From Adineta ricciae (taxonomy: Eukaryota > Rotifera > Eurotatoria > Adinetida > Adinetidae): a stretch of DNA of 64,000 nt. Position 1 is the first letter of the stretch. Every line of letters starts with the position of its first letter. A program made the translations under genes and the position numbers. The stretch spans positions 1 to 64,000 of the forward strand of contig CAJNOJ010000430.1 in the NCBI GenBank assembly GCA_905250025.1, given 5' to 3'. This document shows, piece by piece, positions 34,930-45,900 of this stretch. The notes beneath the pieces were generated by a model, which was not told where the DNA came from, did no database searches, and saw only the letters and a program-made list of their open reading frames with translations.

Positions 34930-35181
34930 ATGAAGGTTTTTCTCATATTCTTGATTGTAATGGCTCTGATTCCCGTAACAATGAGTCTAATGGGTGATAC
35001 TCCACATTATCCGTGGCGTAATTGTCAATGTCAACGAGGTGGAGAACGCAATGGTCATTGTCATTGTCCAGATAATGCAAAGATGGCAAATACTTATTGC
35101 CGTTATGGAGGAAATCATTGGATTTGTTTTCCTTTCAGTCGTCGTCGTCGCTCGCTGTCCCTTCAAGAGAATCATGAATGA
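34930..35181 (+). CDS. Small secreted six-cysteine peptide precursor (83 residues)
   Basis: The N-terminus is a clear signal peptide: Met-Lys, then a hydrophobic core to about residue 20. The mature part has six cysteines spaced C-x-C-x9-C-x-C-x10-C-x8-C. It ends in a run of four arginines followed by a short Ser/Glu/His tail, which could be a processing site for a C-terminal propeptide. Six cysteines would form three disulphides. No known fold is matched by this spacing; defensin-like antimicrobial, protease inhibitor or signalling roles are all open. It is single-exon with a TATA-like box upstream. Together with the peptide gene at 37173 it forms a pair of unrelated cysteine-rich secreted products about 2 kb apart. 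Confidence 0.6.
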   Translation: MKVFLIFLIVMALIPVTMSLMGDTPHYPWRNCQCQRGGERNGHCHCPDNAKMANTYCRYGGNHWICFPFSRRRRSLSLQENHE

Positions 35182-35520
35182 AGATGTTCTACTGAGCAAC
35201 TTTTCTTCTTGCTTATTTTTTTTCCCGAAAACCTTATTTAATCAACAAGAAATCAGAAAATAAACCTACGTGGTTCATGGTTTAAGTTCTTTTTCGATTT
35301 TGAGAATGCGAACAAGAAAGTCGATGACAGACACAACGACCGGCGTAAAAGCGCTTGAAAACTCTCGACTAATTTCACTTCTAATCGATAGATTCATTTT
35401 CATCAAGCTATGTTTTCGAGAAAAATCTAAATGAAAATGAATTGGAAGAAATTTATTTAATATTGATACTGGGTAATCATGTCGACGCGGCGACTATCGA
35501 TAAGAAAAGCAATATCATTT
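35182..35520. other. 3' flank of the peptide gene, nothing else seen
   Basis: Contains AATAAA-like sequence near 35259 (gaaaataaacc), a plausible polyadenylation signal for the upstream peptide gene. No other feature is supported. Confidence 0.35.
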
Positions 35521-35905
35521 TCAATATAGTGCGCAATTGGTCATATTCCAACAACCAGCCGCATCGTAACTTTCTCCATCTTGCCAAACAGTAAAATCTC
35601 CACGTACATCATTATTGAGAAAACGATTAACTCAGTACTTTTTATCATCTTTTTCTATGGGATCAGCAACAGCACCACCAATACCCTGACCACGTCTTGT
35701 AATCCGAAGTTGTTCTCAAGCCAGATCGTGTTACTGTATGGCGATTGATATTGATAGCTGAATAATTTGTCAGATCATCAATGTTCGATTTGCCATACTC
35801 AGTAGGACTGAATGTATTGGCTTCCTGCATACCATAAATAGCAACAACAAGAGTAAGATAAGCATATCCAAGACCAGTTGTTTTGCAAGGTAGTGACTTG
35901 TTCAT
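35521..35905 (-). pseudogene. Broken ORF for a small protein of unknown family
   Basis: Minus-strand reading from ATG 35905 gives a hydrophobic segment (LGYAYLTLVVAIYGM), then a polar Thr/Asn-rich region. Near 35700 the sensible frame shifts by one base to 'ITRRGQGIGGAVADPIEKDD', followed by a TGA where the sequence otherwise continues sensibly (VNRFLNNDVRGDFTVWQDGE) to the stop at 35521. One frameshift plus one stop marks a decaying gene. A single cysteine pair near the C-terminus suggests an extracellular product. The family is not recognised. Confidence 0.4.
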
Positions 35906-37078
35906 TTTTGTTATTTATTCCACATTGGCATTCAGAGGAAACAATTCTACGGTTTGAAAATTGTAAAAGCTCATAAATTACTTGGTTATGTTCATTTTTC
36001 TCTCTCAGTACATATATTGCGGTTAAAAGCACGATTCAAGAGCAATAATTATAGAAAATGAATGTATGTATATGAATGTTAGAGAGAGAGAAATTGTGTA
36101 TGTATCCATCATGTCCAGTTGATGAGTCTTGGAAAATTAAAAGTTGTCCCCACTTCGACCTCTTGAATATCAGGTTGGTTCTAAATGAAAGTAAACGTGA
36201 TACACCGCTAAGATTAACTCCCCCTTTCATACTCATACACAACCTTACAATGGTTTATGATATCCAACAAGTAGATTGTAACAAATAAGAAAAAAAGAAG
36301 TATTCGTGATTGCGAAAATCAACATCAAAATGTGTAATTCCCCCTACACATAATCGGATACGCGTATGCACCAACAGTCTCCGAAGTGTACGAATGTGAT
36401 TCTCCTTATTTTTTGAGAATATCATTCGGTTAAATCATGAGAAATTTTCATCAGACTTCGTTCGATTTCGTTTCGAGGCACATTTGATTCGAATTTTACT
36501 TGAAACATGTAGAACACAAGTGAATGCATCTTGCTGAATGTAAATTTTCCTGGTATCTGGTTGTCAAACAAAATCGAAAAGAAAAATAAACACGAATTTC
36601 TATATCGACAAGACATTCAGTGCACTTTTCTTAATTTTTTGGTTAAATAGGATTTGAAATCGACCCACTATATGACGCGAGACTACAACGTCCGAAAAAT
36701 TCCAAATCCATCGATTTTCCTTGTTTGTCTTCATAGTATATCACTTCATAAGTCAATCTACATGTATAGATATTTATGATTCTAATTCAAAATTGTATAA
36801 AAATTTCTAACATTTTTGTTGACTTTTACGTTTGGTTGAGTGACGTCAGCATACATATAAAACTATCCTGTTAACTTTTCGCCTATGTGCGCATTACCTT
36901 TTTTTTTAAATATCTAATTGCTTTAATGATTGACGTAATCATTACATGTGCGTAGTTGTGTAAATACGAAAGATAAATTGATAGCTTTCGACGTAGTTGA
37001 ATTATTTTACTTTGATGGGATATAAAAATAGATACATATTAGTCTCTTTCTTTTACTCTTTCGAGAAAAATCGGTATT
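35906..37078. other. Intergenic, nothing recognised
   Basis: About 1.2 kb of AT-rich DNA. Short frames on both strands (36036-36288, 36422-36616) lack motifs and overlap each other as antisense shadows. Confidence 0.4.
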
Positions 37079-37085
37079 TATATAA
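37079..37085 (+). promoter_or_regulatory. TATA-like box of the cystine-knot peptide gene
   Basis: TATATAA lies about 90 bases upstream of the chosen ATG at 37173. This is a reasonable position for a core promoter with a short leader. Confidence 0.35.
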
Positions 37086-37172
37086 GGGTCACTTGTTTGA
37101 CTTTGTATAATATTCTCATAAAATTACTTTCAATTGAATATTGGCTTTATTTGTCGATACTATTGTATAAAG

Positions 37173-37445
37173 ATGGTCTATTATGTTAAATTAGTTTGTG
37201 TGACAATGATTGTTATGCTAATCATGGCCAATGGTGACGTTTTTGTTCGATCTTCTCAACTCGAAGACGATGATGCTTTCGCTGAGCACAACATTAACTT
37301 GCGTGAAGTGATTCATAGATTCGCTCGCAAGTCTGACAAATGTGTTAGTCGTGGTGATGATTGTAGCGGTGGTCGTCAATGTTGTTCCAAACGTACTTGT
37401 CATTGGTTTGGTATTGGTCCTATTGTTCGTTATTATTGCGCGTAA
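37173..37445 (+). CDS. Secreted cystine-knot (ICK/knottin-like) peptide precursor (90 residues)
   Basis: I chose the internal ATG at 37173 because it is followed at once by a signal peptide (hydrophobic core about residues 6-20); the upstream ATG at 37134 adds a short non-signal stretch. After the signal comes an acidic propeptide of about 30 residues, then a basic site (Arg-Lys) just before the cysteine region. The mature part has six cysteines spaced C-x6-C-x5-CC-x4-C-x12-C, the classic inhibitor cystine-knot framework found in arthropod and mollusc venom peptides, antimicrobial peptides and protease inhibitors. Spacing and precursor layout are seen; the knot fold is inferred; the activity is unknown. 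It is single-exon with a TATA-like box. In a micro-invertebrate a defence or signalling role is as likely as any toxic one. Confidence 0.7.
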   Translation: MVYYVKLVCVTMIVMLIMANGDVFVRSSQLEDDDAFAEHNINLREVIHRFARKSDKCVSRGDDCSGGRQCCSKRTCHWFGIGPIVRYYCA

Positions 37446-38634
37446 CTTAAGTATGTCAGACATGCGGAAAAGATTTCGCGAATGAAATCACTAAAGACAC
37501 AGTTTCAACTAAATTTATCATTCGAAGGTTATTTTTTATGTTTAACTTAACTTGTGTTTTGAATTAAATATTTTCAATCAAGATGGCGTAATATCGAACT
37601 TCTTGAATGATTCAGATCCGAATATTTCTAGAGCGTATAACACAATATACGTATATCCAATACTAAAGTCAATCGAATTTGTATGCTTTTATTGAAATTT
37701 TGCCAACGAAATCTTATACGATGATCGAAATGTAAAAAATAAATCAGAGCACAGATTGTGCTTATATGTATTCGCGTAATCCAATGTGTTACGGGATCAA
37801 AACTGGTTCCATCCGTATTTTATTGAATATTCTCTGGGGTAATTCACTTTACTTGCAGGTTAAATGCAGAATAGGATTGTAGAATACTCCTTCTGCTATT
37901 AGACAAGATCAGGATCGTCATCGATCTTGCTCTAATATTCCTAGTCCGGTACAAGTCAATACATCATATCAACATTGAAATTGAGAATGGCGAAAAAGTC
38001 TGATAATTATACCAATGCCCATATTTTTCATATTGAAGCATGAAATTTTCTTATAAACAGAAAAGCAAATAATATGAAAATGAAATTCACCCTTATCTTC
38101 TTAGTTCGTCTTGATTATATCACAACACAATATGCAAAAAAGCCTATTTACCTAATAATGATAACAAACGAAAACAGTATAACACTGCACATTTAAATAT
38201 AGTTTTTATAATAAGGAATATCTTATGGTTACAAGTTTAAACTTCGATATGGATTCTGAAATGTAAGTATTTAGCCAGATAATAACGAAACAATAGAAAA
38301 TCCATTTTGATTAAACTCATTTCTAAATGAGTAAAACGTAAGTGGTTTACAGTGAAACTTCTGACATTTCCATCCATTTCAAATTCGAATTGAGATAATT
38401 ACTATAGCTGTTAATATCATCTAGTCGTGGGGTTGATTTGTCGAATTGTGGCATTTATTAATATGAAACATATTCTTTTCATTTTTCACTTTCTTGAAGT
38501 TTTTATTTAGAATTCAGAAAGACATTCCGTATAAGAACAATCGTGAAAATCAGATTTCAGATGAAGACTATGATGATTCGAAAAATGTTGCCCTAGGCAG
38601 GACCTCTCCAGTTTGTGATAAAGATAGTCATTGA
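37446..38634. other. Intergenic, with possible upstream remains of the cold-shock ORF
   Basis: No complete gene. An exon-like stretch starting after an AG at about 38511 reads into the cold-shock ORF frame but is closed by TGA at 38632-38634. The rest has no recognisable content. Confidence 0.35.
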
Positions 38635-39366
38635 ACTGGTAAATTTGCAAGCAGTGGTCCAAAGAAACCACCAATTGATTTAAAAGATTTTCACATTGAT
38701 TCTTCTTCCGGTATATTTGATTCTCAAAATAATTACGTTGGTTTAATGGTTTACCTACGTGACGATGAAAATTGCTTTACACTGAACGGTGTACATTGCA
38801 AAACCGGCGACATTTATATAAAGGAATCAGATTGGATCATGAAGAACACAAGAAAAAGGCGTAAGCGTGGTCAATACCTTCATGGGAGACTGTTTTTTTC
38901 AATATTTGGTTGTTGGAAAAAGAAGAAATTGAACTTTGTCGGTGCTGGATTTTCATACCAGAATAGACAGTGGAAATTTAATTCTCGTACATTCAACACG
39001 ATGAATCCTGGGAAAAATGACGATACGTATAGTGATACTGACAAAAAATTAAGTCTATTCGAACGAAAATTTATACGCAAAGTCATCGATGAATATTACA
39101 TAAACCACCGCTGGCTAAAATTACCATCCGATGATCGTATTCCTTTTAACTTTGAAGAATCGCGTACCGAATTATTAGTGAAAAACTGTGGTCCTTATAA
39201 TGTTCGAATGACAGACATTCATGTTAACAGGAGACTTCATGGAACACTGGTATGGATTAACTATAGGCGAGGCTATGGATTTATTGAATGTATCGGGATT
39301 AAAGAAGACATTTTCGTACATTTTTCTAATTTTCAACAAGACATTTGTTCCAATAATAAAGAATGA
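38635..39366 (+). CDS. Protein with a C-terminal cold-shock-like domain, possibly decaying
   Basis: The frame is open from 38635, just after an in-frame TGA; the first ATG is 38746. The first 170 or so codons encode a charged region with a basic patch (KNTRKRRKRGQ) and no known domain. The end reads 'HGTLVWINYRRGYGFIECIG' followed by 'KEDIFVHFSNFQ', the beta-1 to beta-3 core of a cold-shock/Y-box domain with RNP1 (GYGFI) and RNP2 (DIFVHF). The domain is cut after RNP2 by a stop; the alternative frame continues briefly without adding a clear beta-4/5. Cold-shock domains bind single-stranded RNA or DNA. The missing second half and the upstream stop suggest truncation, although unrecognised introns could restore either end. 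Confidence 0.45.
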   Translation, partial: TGKFASSGPKKPPIDLKDFHIDSSSGIFDSQNNYVGLMVYLRDDENCFTLNGVHCKTGDIYIKESDWIMKNTRKRRKRGQYLHGRLFFSIFGCWKKKKLNFVGAGFSYQNRQWKFNSRTFNTMNPGKNDDTYSDTDKKLSLFERKFIRKVIDEYYINHRWLKLPSDDRIPFNFEESRTELLVKNCGPYNVRMTDIHVNRRLHGTLVWINYRRGYGFIECIGIKEDIFVHFSNFQQDICSNNKE

Positions 39367-40027
39367 TTTTCCATATGAATTTAATAAAAGATTTAGACCA
39401 ATCGAAAACATCATTAATTAGATAAGATAATTGTTTAAATCGATTCTCAGATGAAAAATGGATCTTATAAAAATGATGATCATAAAGTAGATTAGCGAAT
39501 GTTCGCTCTGATAATAATAGTCATTAGAGAAAATCCAGTTGTAGTGCATAGTGTTCATTTCCGTTAAACGAAACACTTGTCATATAAAAGTTTGATCATG
39601 AACGAATAGTAAAGAACATACGTCTTATCGAAAATTTCTCTTCTAAGAATTAGCTTTCAAAGAAATAGAAGACATCGAAGATCATTTTCTTTAGAGTGCG
39701 ATATTAAGGAAATAAAACAAACATCTCTCTAATCAGCTATAATCATGAATTGATCTGGAAATGAGTAGTCCGTCTGATATTTTGTTCAGCCAACATTGAA
39801 ACAAAAAACTGCAAAGGTGTCGATTGCTTCGAATGAAGCAAAACTCTCAAAAAGAGAGTTAGACGTCAGCCTATGACCAATGAAAAACCCTCAATGAGAT
39901 CAATTAGACGTCCAGATCTCGAAAGAACGTAAGGTCGGAGTTGAGGCTATAAATAATAGAAACTGGCTCTCACATCAGCATGAGTATTGAAACGACTAGT
40001 GATTTTTAATGATAAGTAATGAGAATA
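39367..40027. other. Intergenic with an isolated TATA-like site
   Basis: No coding region. TATAAATA at 39948-39955 sits in a promoter-like setting, but no gene follows; instead the hairpin and the DDE transposon do. A small hairpin (ACTCTCAAAAAGAGAGT) lies near 39844. Confidence 0.35.
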
Positions 40028-40122
40028 CATCCTATTCCGCAATGTTGCACACTCGGGAATCAGTTCCTACGATTCCGTAGGCGGAACTGGTTCCCAAGTG
40101 TTCAACATTGCGGAATAGGATG
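40028..40122. repeat. 95-base near-perfect hairpin
   Basis: The arms CATCCTATTCCGCAATGTTG... (left) and its reverse complement ending ...GCGGAATAGGATG (right) pair over about 40 bases with four mismatches. The tip is itself a small palindrome (CCTACG-att-CGTAGG). No reading frame is involved. It could be a foldback MITE, a precursor-like hairpin or an old element end; no target duplication is evident. Confidence 0.75.
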
Positions 40123-40182
40123 ACTGCTCTAAGTAATATGAGATAAGCTGCGAAAACTTAACTGATCCGTTCGAAATACTAA

Positions 40183-42651
40183 CGAGGGAGCCATCCGAAG
40201 TGTCAAAAAGCTTTATGGCTCGGAGTGTGATGGGCAAGTAGGGCATACCTAGGTATGATATATCCTAAGTTGGTTCGCGCGCTAGTTGCTTTTAGCAAAA
40301 GCTATCAATTTTTCAAGTTACAAGCGATATTTAGTTTTACCAAAAATTCAAATTTTTCTTTATAAGAAAATGAGTGCAGTTTAAAAACGTTTTATTTACA
40401 TTATCAGACATAGATCCGGCTCGTTTTCCTCAAATCGAGATGACTCTAGTCTCGCGATTTTACTTTACCAACTAATTAGAAAATGTTGTTTTGAAAATGC
40501 TACGGATTCTGCCGGAATTATCTAATTATATGCAGTTGAAAACTTAAGCTTGGTCTTTTTCTGTCTTTTTCTCAACATTTTCGAATATACACTTTTCCTG
40601 AATCTATGCGTGATTACTATGGCAAAAAAAACAAACATAATGGAATAACAATGAAAACAGAACACTATGGCTTAGATTAGTCAGATATCATCGATATGAA
40701 AATTAACGAAAAAGCCCTCAAAACAAAATATTTTGCTACAGTGACTACATGGAATGAATGCATATTGATCACATGAATGTACATCACAATAATCTTGTTT
40801 GGATTTGAAGCATACTTGTGTAACTGATTGAAATGGTCGAGGATCAACATCAGTTTATGCACCTTTGAACCATGATATCATACCATAGAAACGAAAAGTG
40901 GAGAGGAAAGTTGATTATGAATAATCGACTGTAAGCGAATTATATTATTTCTTTGTGCAAGATGAATATCTATTTCATCAAGAAGAACACGCTCGTGAAC
41001 CCTACGGACGATCGTTTTCCATATGTCTGCTCAGGCCAACTATCAGAAAGAAGTAATACAGACTGTAATGTCAGTGATTGAATAAGACACTCATTACGCT
41101 AATATTCCACTAATGACGTAGTTAATTTTCCTGATGCGCTGCATGTAACAACAACATTCTTCAACTGCGGAAGATTTGCTTTGATATTATCGTTCATTCG
41201 GCCATTTACTTCTTTGAGACATATATGAACAGGGCCGAAGATCTTACCACTCATGGTGATCGTCGGTTGAACCGTATAACTATGAGTAGTCGCATTTATT
41301 GAACGTACGGTGGCAAGCGTCGTCTTTTCTCTTTGATATGAGAGAGTTCGAATTGACGGAAACTCAAGCTGAAGTCCTGCTTGATCTGTATATTCAATAC
41401 GAAATCTTCATTATAATAAGGTAACACTGTTTAACTTCAGAAACAAATTGATCAGCTGATTTTTGAATTTCAGCTTCACTGACGATCTCACGCTTTGTTA
41501 CTACCTAGAAACGAAGCGATTTACAGATCAACTTATCCTGTAAAACTTTCGTATGGTTGGTATGATTTGTTTCCTAACCTTTATAATTTTCCTCGAGCAA
41601 ATATTGTGTGTGTGTTTAAAATTCAAGAACCAATGATCTGAAGCCACGAAACCATACAATGACATTATCCTTGCTTTTCGTACAGCCCATCTTTTTTAAT
41701 CAATATCATGTACTGCACAGAGAAGACCCCGAGCACGCTCGAAATTGTTACAAACGTAGTCGTCTACTGAATCCACCTTTTGTTTCTTCGTTCCCCCTTT
41801 CTCAATATAGTCTCAGAAGCGGGACATGTACGATTGATCTTTGATTCTCCTAAATTTGTTCTGACCATTTCTCCATGGATGAGATCGTTTTCCCGTTTTT
41901 AGCTTAATTGCATCATAATAATCAAGCGCTCGCTTCATATGTGACAAAGAAAATGATTCGAACACCGGATTTTCTTCGTCTTTTGCATCGTAATCCATAT
42001 CTTCCTCGCATTCCTCAATTTCATTAGCCATTGTATTATGATCGAGGGAAATTTCATTTTCTTCATTGTATGACGTGCTTGTCCATATTGACTCGAATAC
42101 ATTAAACATCTGATCAGCAATTTCATTTTCCTGAACATACGTAAGTGATGACGAAGCTGGAAGTTTTTTACGTGTTCGTTCTTGGAACCATTACATTATT
42201 CGGTTTATTTCACTCATTGTATTTTCAGATTGTGATAAAACTACGTGATACATTACTATATATTCTTGAGTGAAAGTTTTTCTTTTTCTTTTTACTCACT
42301 GCGCCATTCTACGCATACTATAACACGAATAACGACGGATAGGTAAATGATAAATAGTTTCTTTCACACATTCTCCTTCTTTATTTGATATTCACACATG
42401 TACAGAACAAGACAAAATTCATTTCATTCTCAAAATTATACCCATCAGACGAATAAACACTTTTTCTTATATAGAAAAATTTGAGTTTTTGGTAAAACTG
42501 TAAATATCGCTTGTAACTTGAAAAATTGATAGCTTTTGCTAAAAGCAACTTGCACACGAACCAACTTAGGATATATCATACCTAGGTATGCCCTATCTAC
42601 CCATCACACTCCGCGCCATAAAGCTTTTTGACACCTCGGGTGGTTCCCTCG
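40183..42651. mobile_element. DDE transposon with about 185-base terminal inverted repeats, TAA target duplication
   Basis: A 2469-base element. The left end CGAGGGAGCCATCCGAAGTG and the right end (read on the minus strand) CGAGGGAACCACCCGAGGTG begin inverted repeats that stay alike for about 185 bases (to about 40367 and from about 42467). TAA flanks both ends (40180-40182 and 42652-42654), fitting a 3-bp target duplication. The interior holds a minus-strand transposase remnant. The repeats differ at several sites and the coding region has stops, so the copy is old and inactive. Confidence 0.8.
40985..42109 (-). pseudogene. DDE transposase remnant with CENP-B-like helix-turn-helix
   Basis: Minus-strand pieces in several frames line up as one protein. 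There is an acidic N-terminal region (from 42109), then 'KRSHPWRNGQNKFRRI' and 'FERARGLLCAVHDID'. Next comes 'FVASDHWFLNFKHTHNICSR', the F-x-A-S-x-x-W-x-x-x-F-K-x-x-H pattern of CENP-B/Tc5-type DNA-binding domains. A catalytic core follows: 'YTDQAGLQLEF' (first Asp), 'TYSYTVQPTITMSG'-like strands and 'LLLSDSWPEQTYG' (second Asp). Several in-frame stops (for example after 'LVEY') and shifts disable it. The family is pogo/Tigger-like or a relative; the TAA duplication is more typical of PIF/Harbinger, so the superfamily remains open. Confidence 0.65.
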
Positions 42652-42654
42652 TAA

Positions 42655-42833
42655 GCCAGAAAGGCTCCAGTTGTAAGCATCAAAGCAGGATTTTGTTTCT
42701 GATAAATAATTATGACATACGTTCTTCGTTTTCTCAAGGAAATAGAGAAAACACATTGGAGGAAGTAAAATATTTTATGCGACAGACGTCTTTGTTAAGG
42801 CTTTCATCAAAATTAGGGCAGGCTAACGTCCAC

Positions 42834-42865
<32 letters not shown>

Positions 42866-42938
42866 CAATAGATATAAAAATAAAAATAAAAATGTTTCAA
42901 AAGTTTTTTTCCTATTTCATCAGTAAACACGTACGACA
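42655..42938. other. 5' region of the three-unit membrane gene
   Basis: Short region between the transposon and the next gene. It contains the GA microsatellite and presumably the promoter. Confidence 0.35.
42834..42861. repeat. GA dinucleotide microsatellite
   Basis: About 14 tandem AG units, about 80 bases before the start codon of the membrane protein gene at 42939. Confidence 0.9.
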
Positions 42939-45900
42939 ATGGATCGATGTAACAGGACTGGACAACAATTAGCAAATCTAAATCTGTTTGATACAGAAAC
43001 GAATGATGAACATGTAAAACGTAATCAAATTCTTTCAACAAGAGTTTATATTTTTTTACTACTTTTATCTTTATTCTTGCATACTTTATATCTATCATTG
43101 ACGTCGCAATCCATTCTGATGGCGATTAATAAGCCAAAAATCAAAGAATACCAAAAATTACAAGAGAAATATTCCGATAGTTTACAGTGCCCATGTGAAC
43201 GTATCGCGATTTCATACGAAGAATTTATTAATTCAACTGTTCGTTTTCATGAAATTTGTACATCGGATTTTGTTAGCCAAAGATGGATTGATTATCTCTT
43301 CTTTGAAAACATAAGTTACTTACATCGACTGGATTTTCGTCGAAGTGCACCTGCAAAATTTCAACTACTTCGAACATTATGTCAACAAGCAGAAATCATA
43401 GTTGAAGATCATCTCGAAGAGTTGTATTCAAAAAAATTGATAACAAATAATTTAATTTCAAGTGATTCATTTAATCTACAGGTCGATGCATTTATAGACG
43501 TATACAAACGGAATGTAGTTCCTTCACTGGGTGATACCTCCGAATTAATTCGAATGATTATAATTAATAATGGGCTAAGTTCAGCAATAGAAACGCTATA
43601 TAACTGGCAATATGAGTTCATAGGTTCCATTTTCCATCCTGAATTGGCAAATACGAATAAAAAATTCGAATGTTATAGCTCTAAAGGCACGACACATCTA
43701 CTACCGGAGGGTATCTATGCAAATATCACCCACCCACCCTATAACAATGCAATTACGCCAATTTTTCGTGTGCCGGGAATGAATGTAGGTTGTAAGCCAG
43801 TTGAATCGTTAATGGAATCAACCAATGAATGTTTATTTCTTCAACAATGTCTCGATCTAGTCATACCTTATATGTATCACTCTTCACTAAAAAATAGCTC
43901 CTTTACAATCTTATATCAATCTTTATCAACATGGAATGCAACCATTAAAAAGTTAACTGAAGGTTCATTTATTGAGCATTGGATAGTAAAGAAATCTTAC
44001 GAAAAATATTTTACATCATGTCAACCAGTTTTTTGCCAATATACAGTTGTTCGAAAACGTTCTTTAACCGAAATTTCAGTTGCTCTTATTACTTTATATG
44101 GTGGACTCGAAGCTGTTTTAAGACTAATTATATTACATGCTATAACATTTATTCGAAGAAAAAAACGACAACAACCAGCAGATGCAAATACTACTCGAAG
44201 TAAGTCATGAATAGAGATAGCCAAGTTCAATTCAAGTCTATTCAGAGGAAGTGATCGAATAGTTCCTTGAACGGAACTGAATTACGTACACCTTACCCTG
44301 CAATATTTGAGGGGTGAGGGTTATTAAACTGATGAGCTGTGAACTGTTTGTTCCAAAGCAGAACAAGAGTGTTCTGTTGGGACAATCGAGCCTCAAAAAC
44401 CGGAATATCTATGTCTCGTTTTGGGACACGCAGTTCATCAATTCAATATGCTGTTAAGTTCCGTTCAAAGAGCTTTTCGACCAGTAGTTTCCCTAAATGA
44501 ACTTCAACTCAATTTGTCTACTTTCAGTCATGAAAATATGACTCCAAAACTGAACTTCTGCTCTTATGTATAGTGTCGCGATCAGCTTCTCTCCGAATAT
44601 TATTTCGATCGGTAATTAATGCGTTACGAAACATGAATATATTCAATAGTTACTCGTACGATGAGCATCGACGAAAAAGTGAACTTATTTCAACAAAAAT
44701 TTATTTTCTTCTCTTGACTACTTGCTTAGTCATATTTACAGTTTATACAGCAACAGAATATCAACCACAAACAAGACAATTTCCCAATCCAAAACAAGCC
44801 GATTTCGAACGGTTGAAAAATATGTCACTGAATGGCTTTCATTGCTCATGTAGTAAAATTACTATCAAGCATTCAGCGTTCATTAGTTTCAATCCAATAT
44901 ATCATCAAATATGTTCAAGTGTCTTCGCATCCAATTTGTGGAACAATTACGAGGGTATATGGATACTCGATTTCGCGTCCTTCATTATAGATTTTCGTAC
45001 TAGCTCAGGTCGTTTTTTTTCATTTTTATTTTCACTTTGCCAATCAAGCAAAAGAACAGTTGAAAATAATCTACAACGATTCAGTTTAACAGAATTGGTT
45101 ACATCTGACGTTATGGACGAAGATCAGTTTGACCACAACATGATTTCATTAATTAGATCATTTATTATTCAAACACAACAAACTTTTCAAGAACAGACAA
45201 GTTTAATTGAAAATGTCATTTCAGGTAATAAAATTCTTGTAGGTCTTGGACAGCAATATTATTCCGAGTATGATACGTCAAACAGCAAAAAGAGTTTTTT
45301 TCCCAGAAACAACACAGGTTGTTTTTGTGCAACTCGTTTGGCATGTCAAGTCCAAGTTAACTTCGAAGATCGAGATGAACCATCGATACCTCTACTTGGT
45401 ATATATGATGGCTGCTATATTTTCGATTCTTTTCTCCAATCAACTGGTGAGTGTTTTTATAGTGAAGCATGTATAATTTTAATCAAATCGCGATTACGCC
45501 ACGAGTTTGAATTATATGACCGTGTGGAGCCTTTGCAATATGATGAAACAAGTCAATATAGGATAAATGACACATTTGAAAAACTTGTTATGAACCTTTT
45601 TATTGAAAAATGGAATGAAAAGTATTCCTATAGATCATATTATAGTCAATGTAATCCATCGCATTGTTCGTACACCATTCAACAACGACTTAGTCTTATA
45701 CCTATTTTAACAACAGTGATTAGTTTCTACGGTGGATTGAAACTTATTTTGAGGATTTTAGTGCCAAATCTTATCATACTAATTCGATCGAAAGCAAGAC
45801 AACAACCAGGTAAAAATTTTCGGTTTATTGTTTCCGATTGCGAAAAGAATTTGCTAACTGATCTTCCATTTTTAGCCATTTCAATATTCAATCGAATTCA

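Noticed and set aside
42823-43098. Minus-strand ORF of 91 codons with a Ser-Leu run
   Set aside because: The Ser-Leu run is the GA microsatellite read in antisense; the rest is opposite the membrane gene start.
44305-44325. GAGGGGTGAGGG tract as a telomeric repeat
   Set aside because: Too short and without TGTGGG units; it lies in the first intron of the three-unit gene.
44328-44360. CTGATGAG as a second hammerhead core
   Set aside because: No pairing stem II followed by GAAA at a suitable distance.
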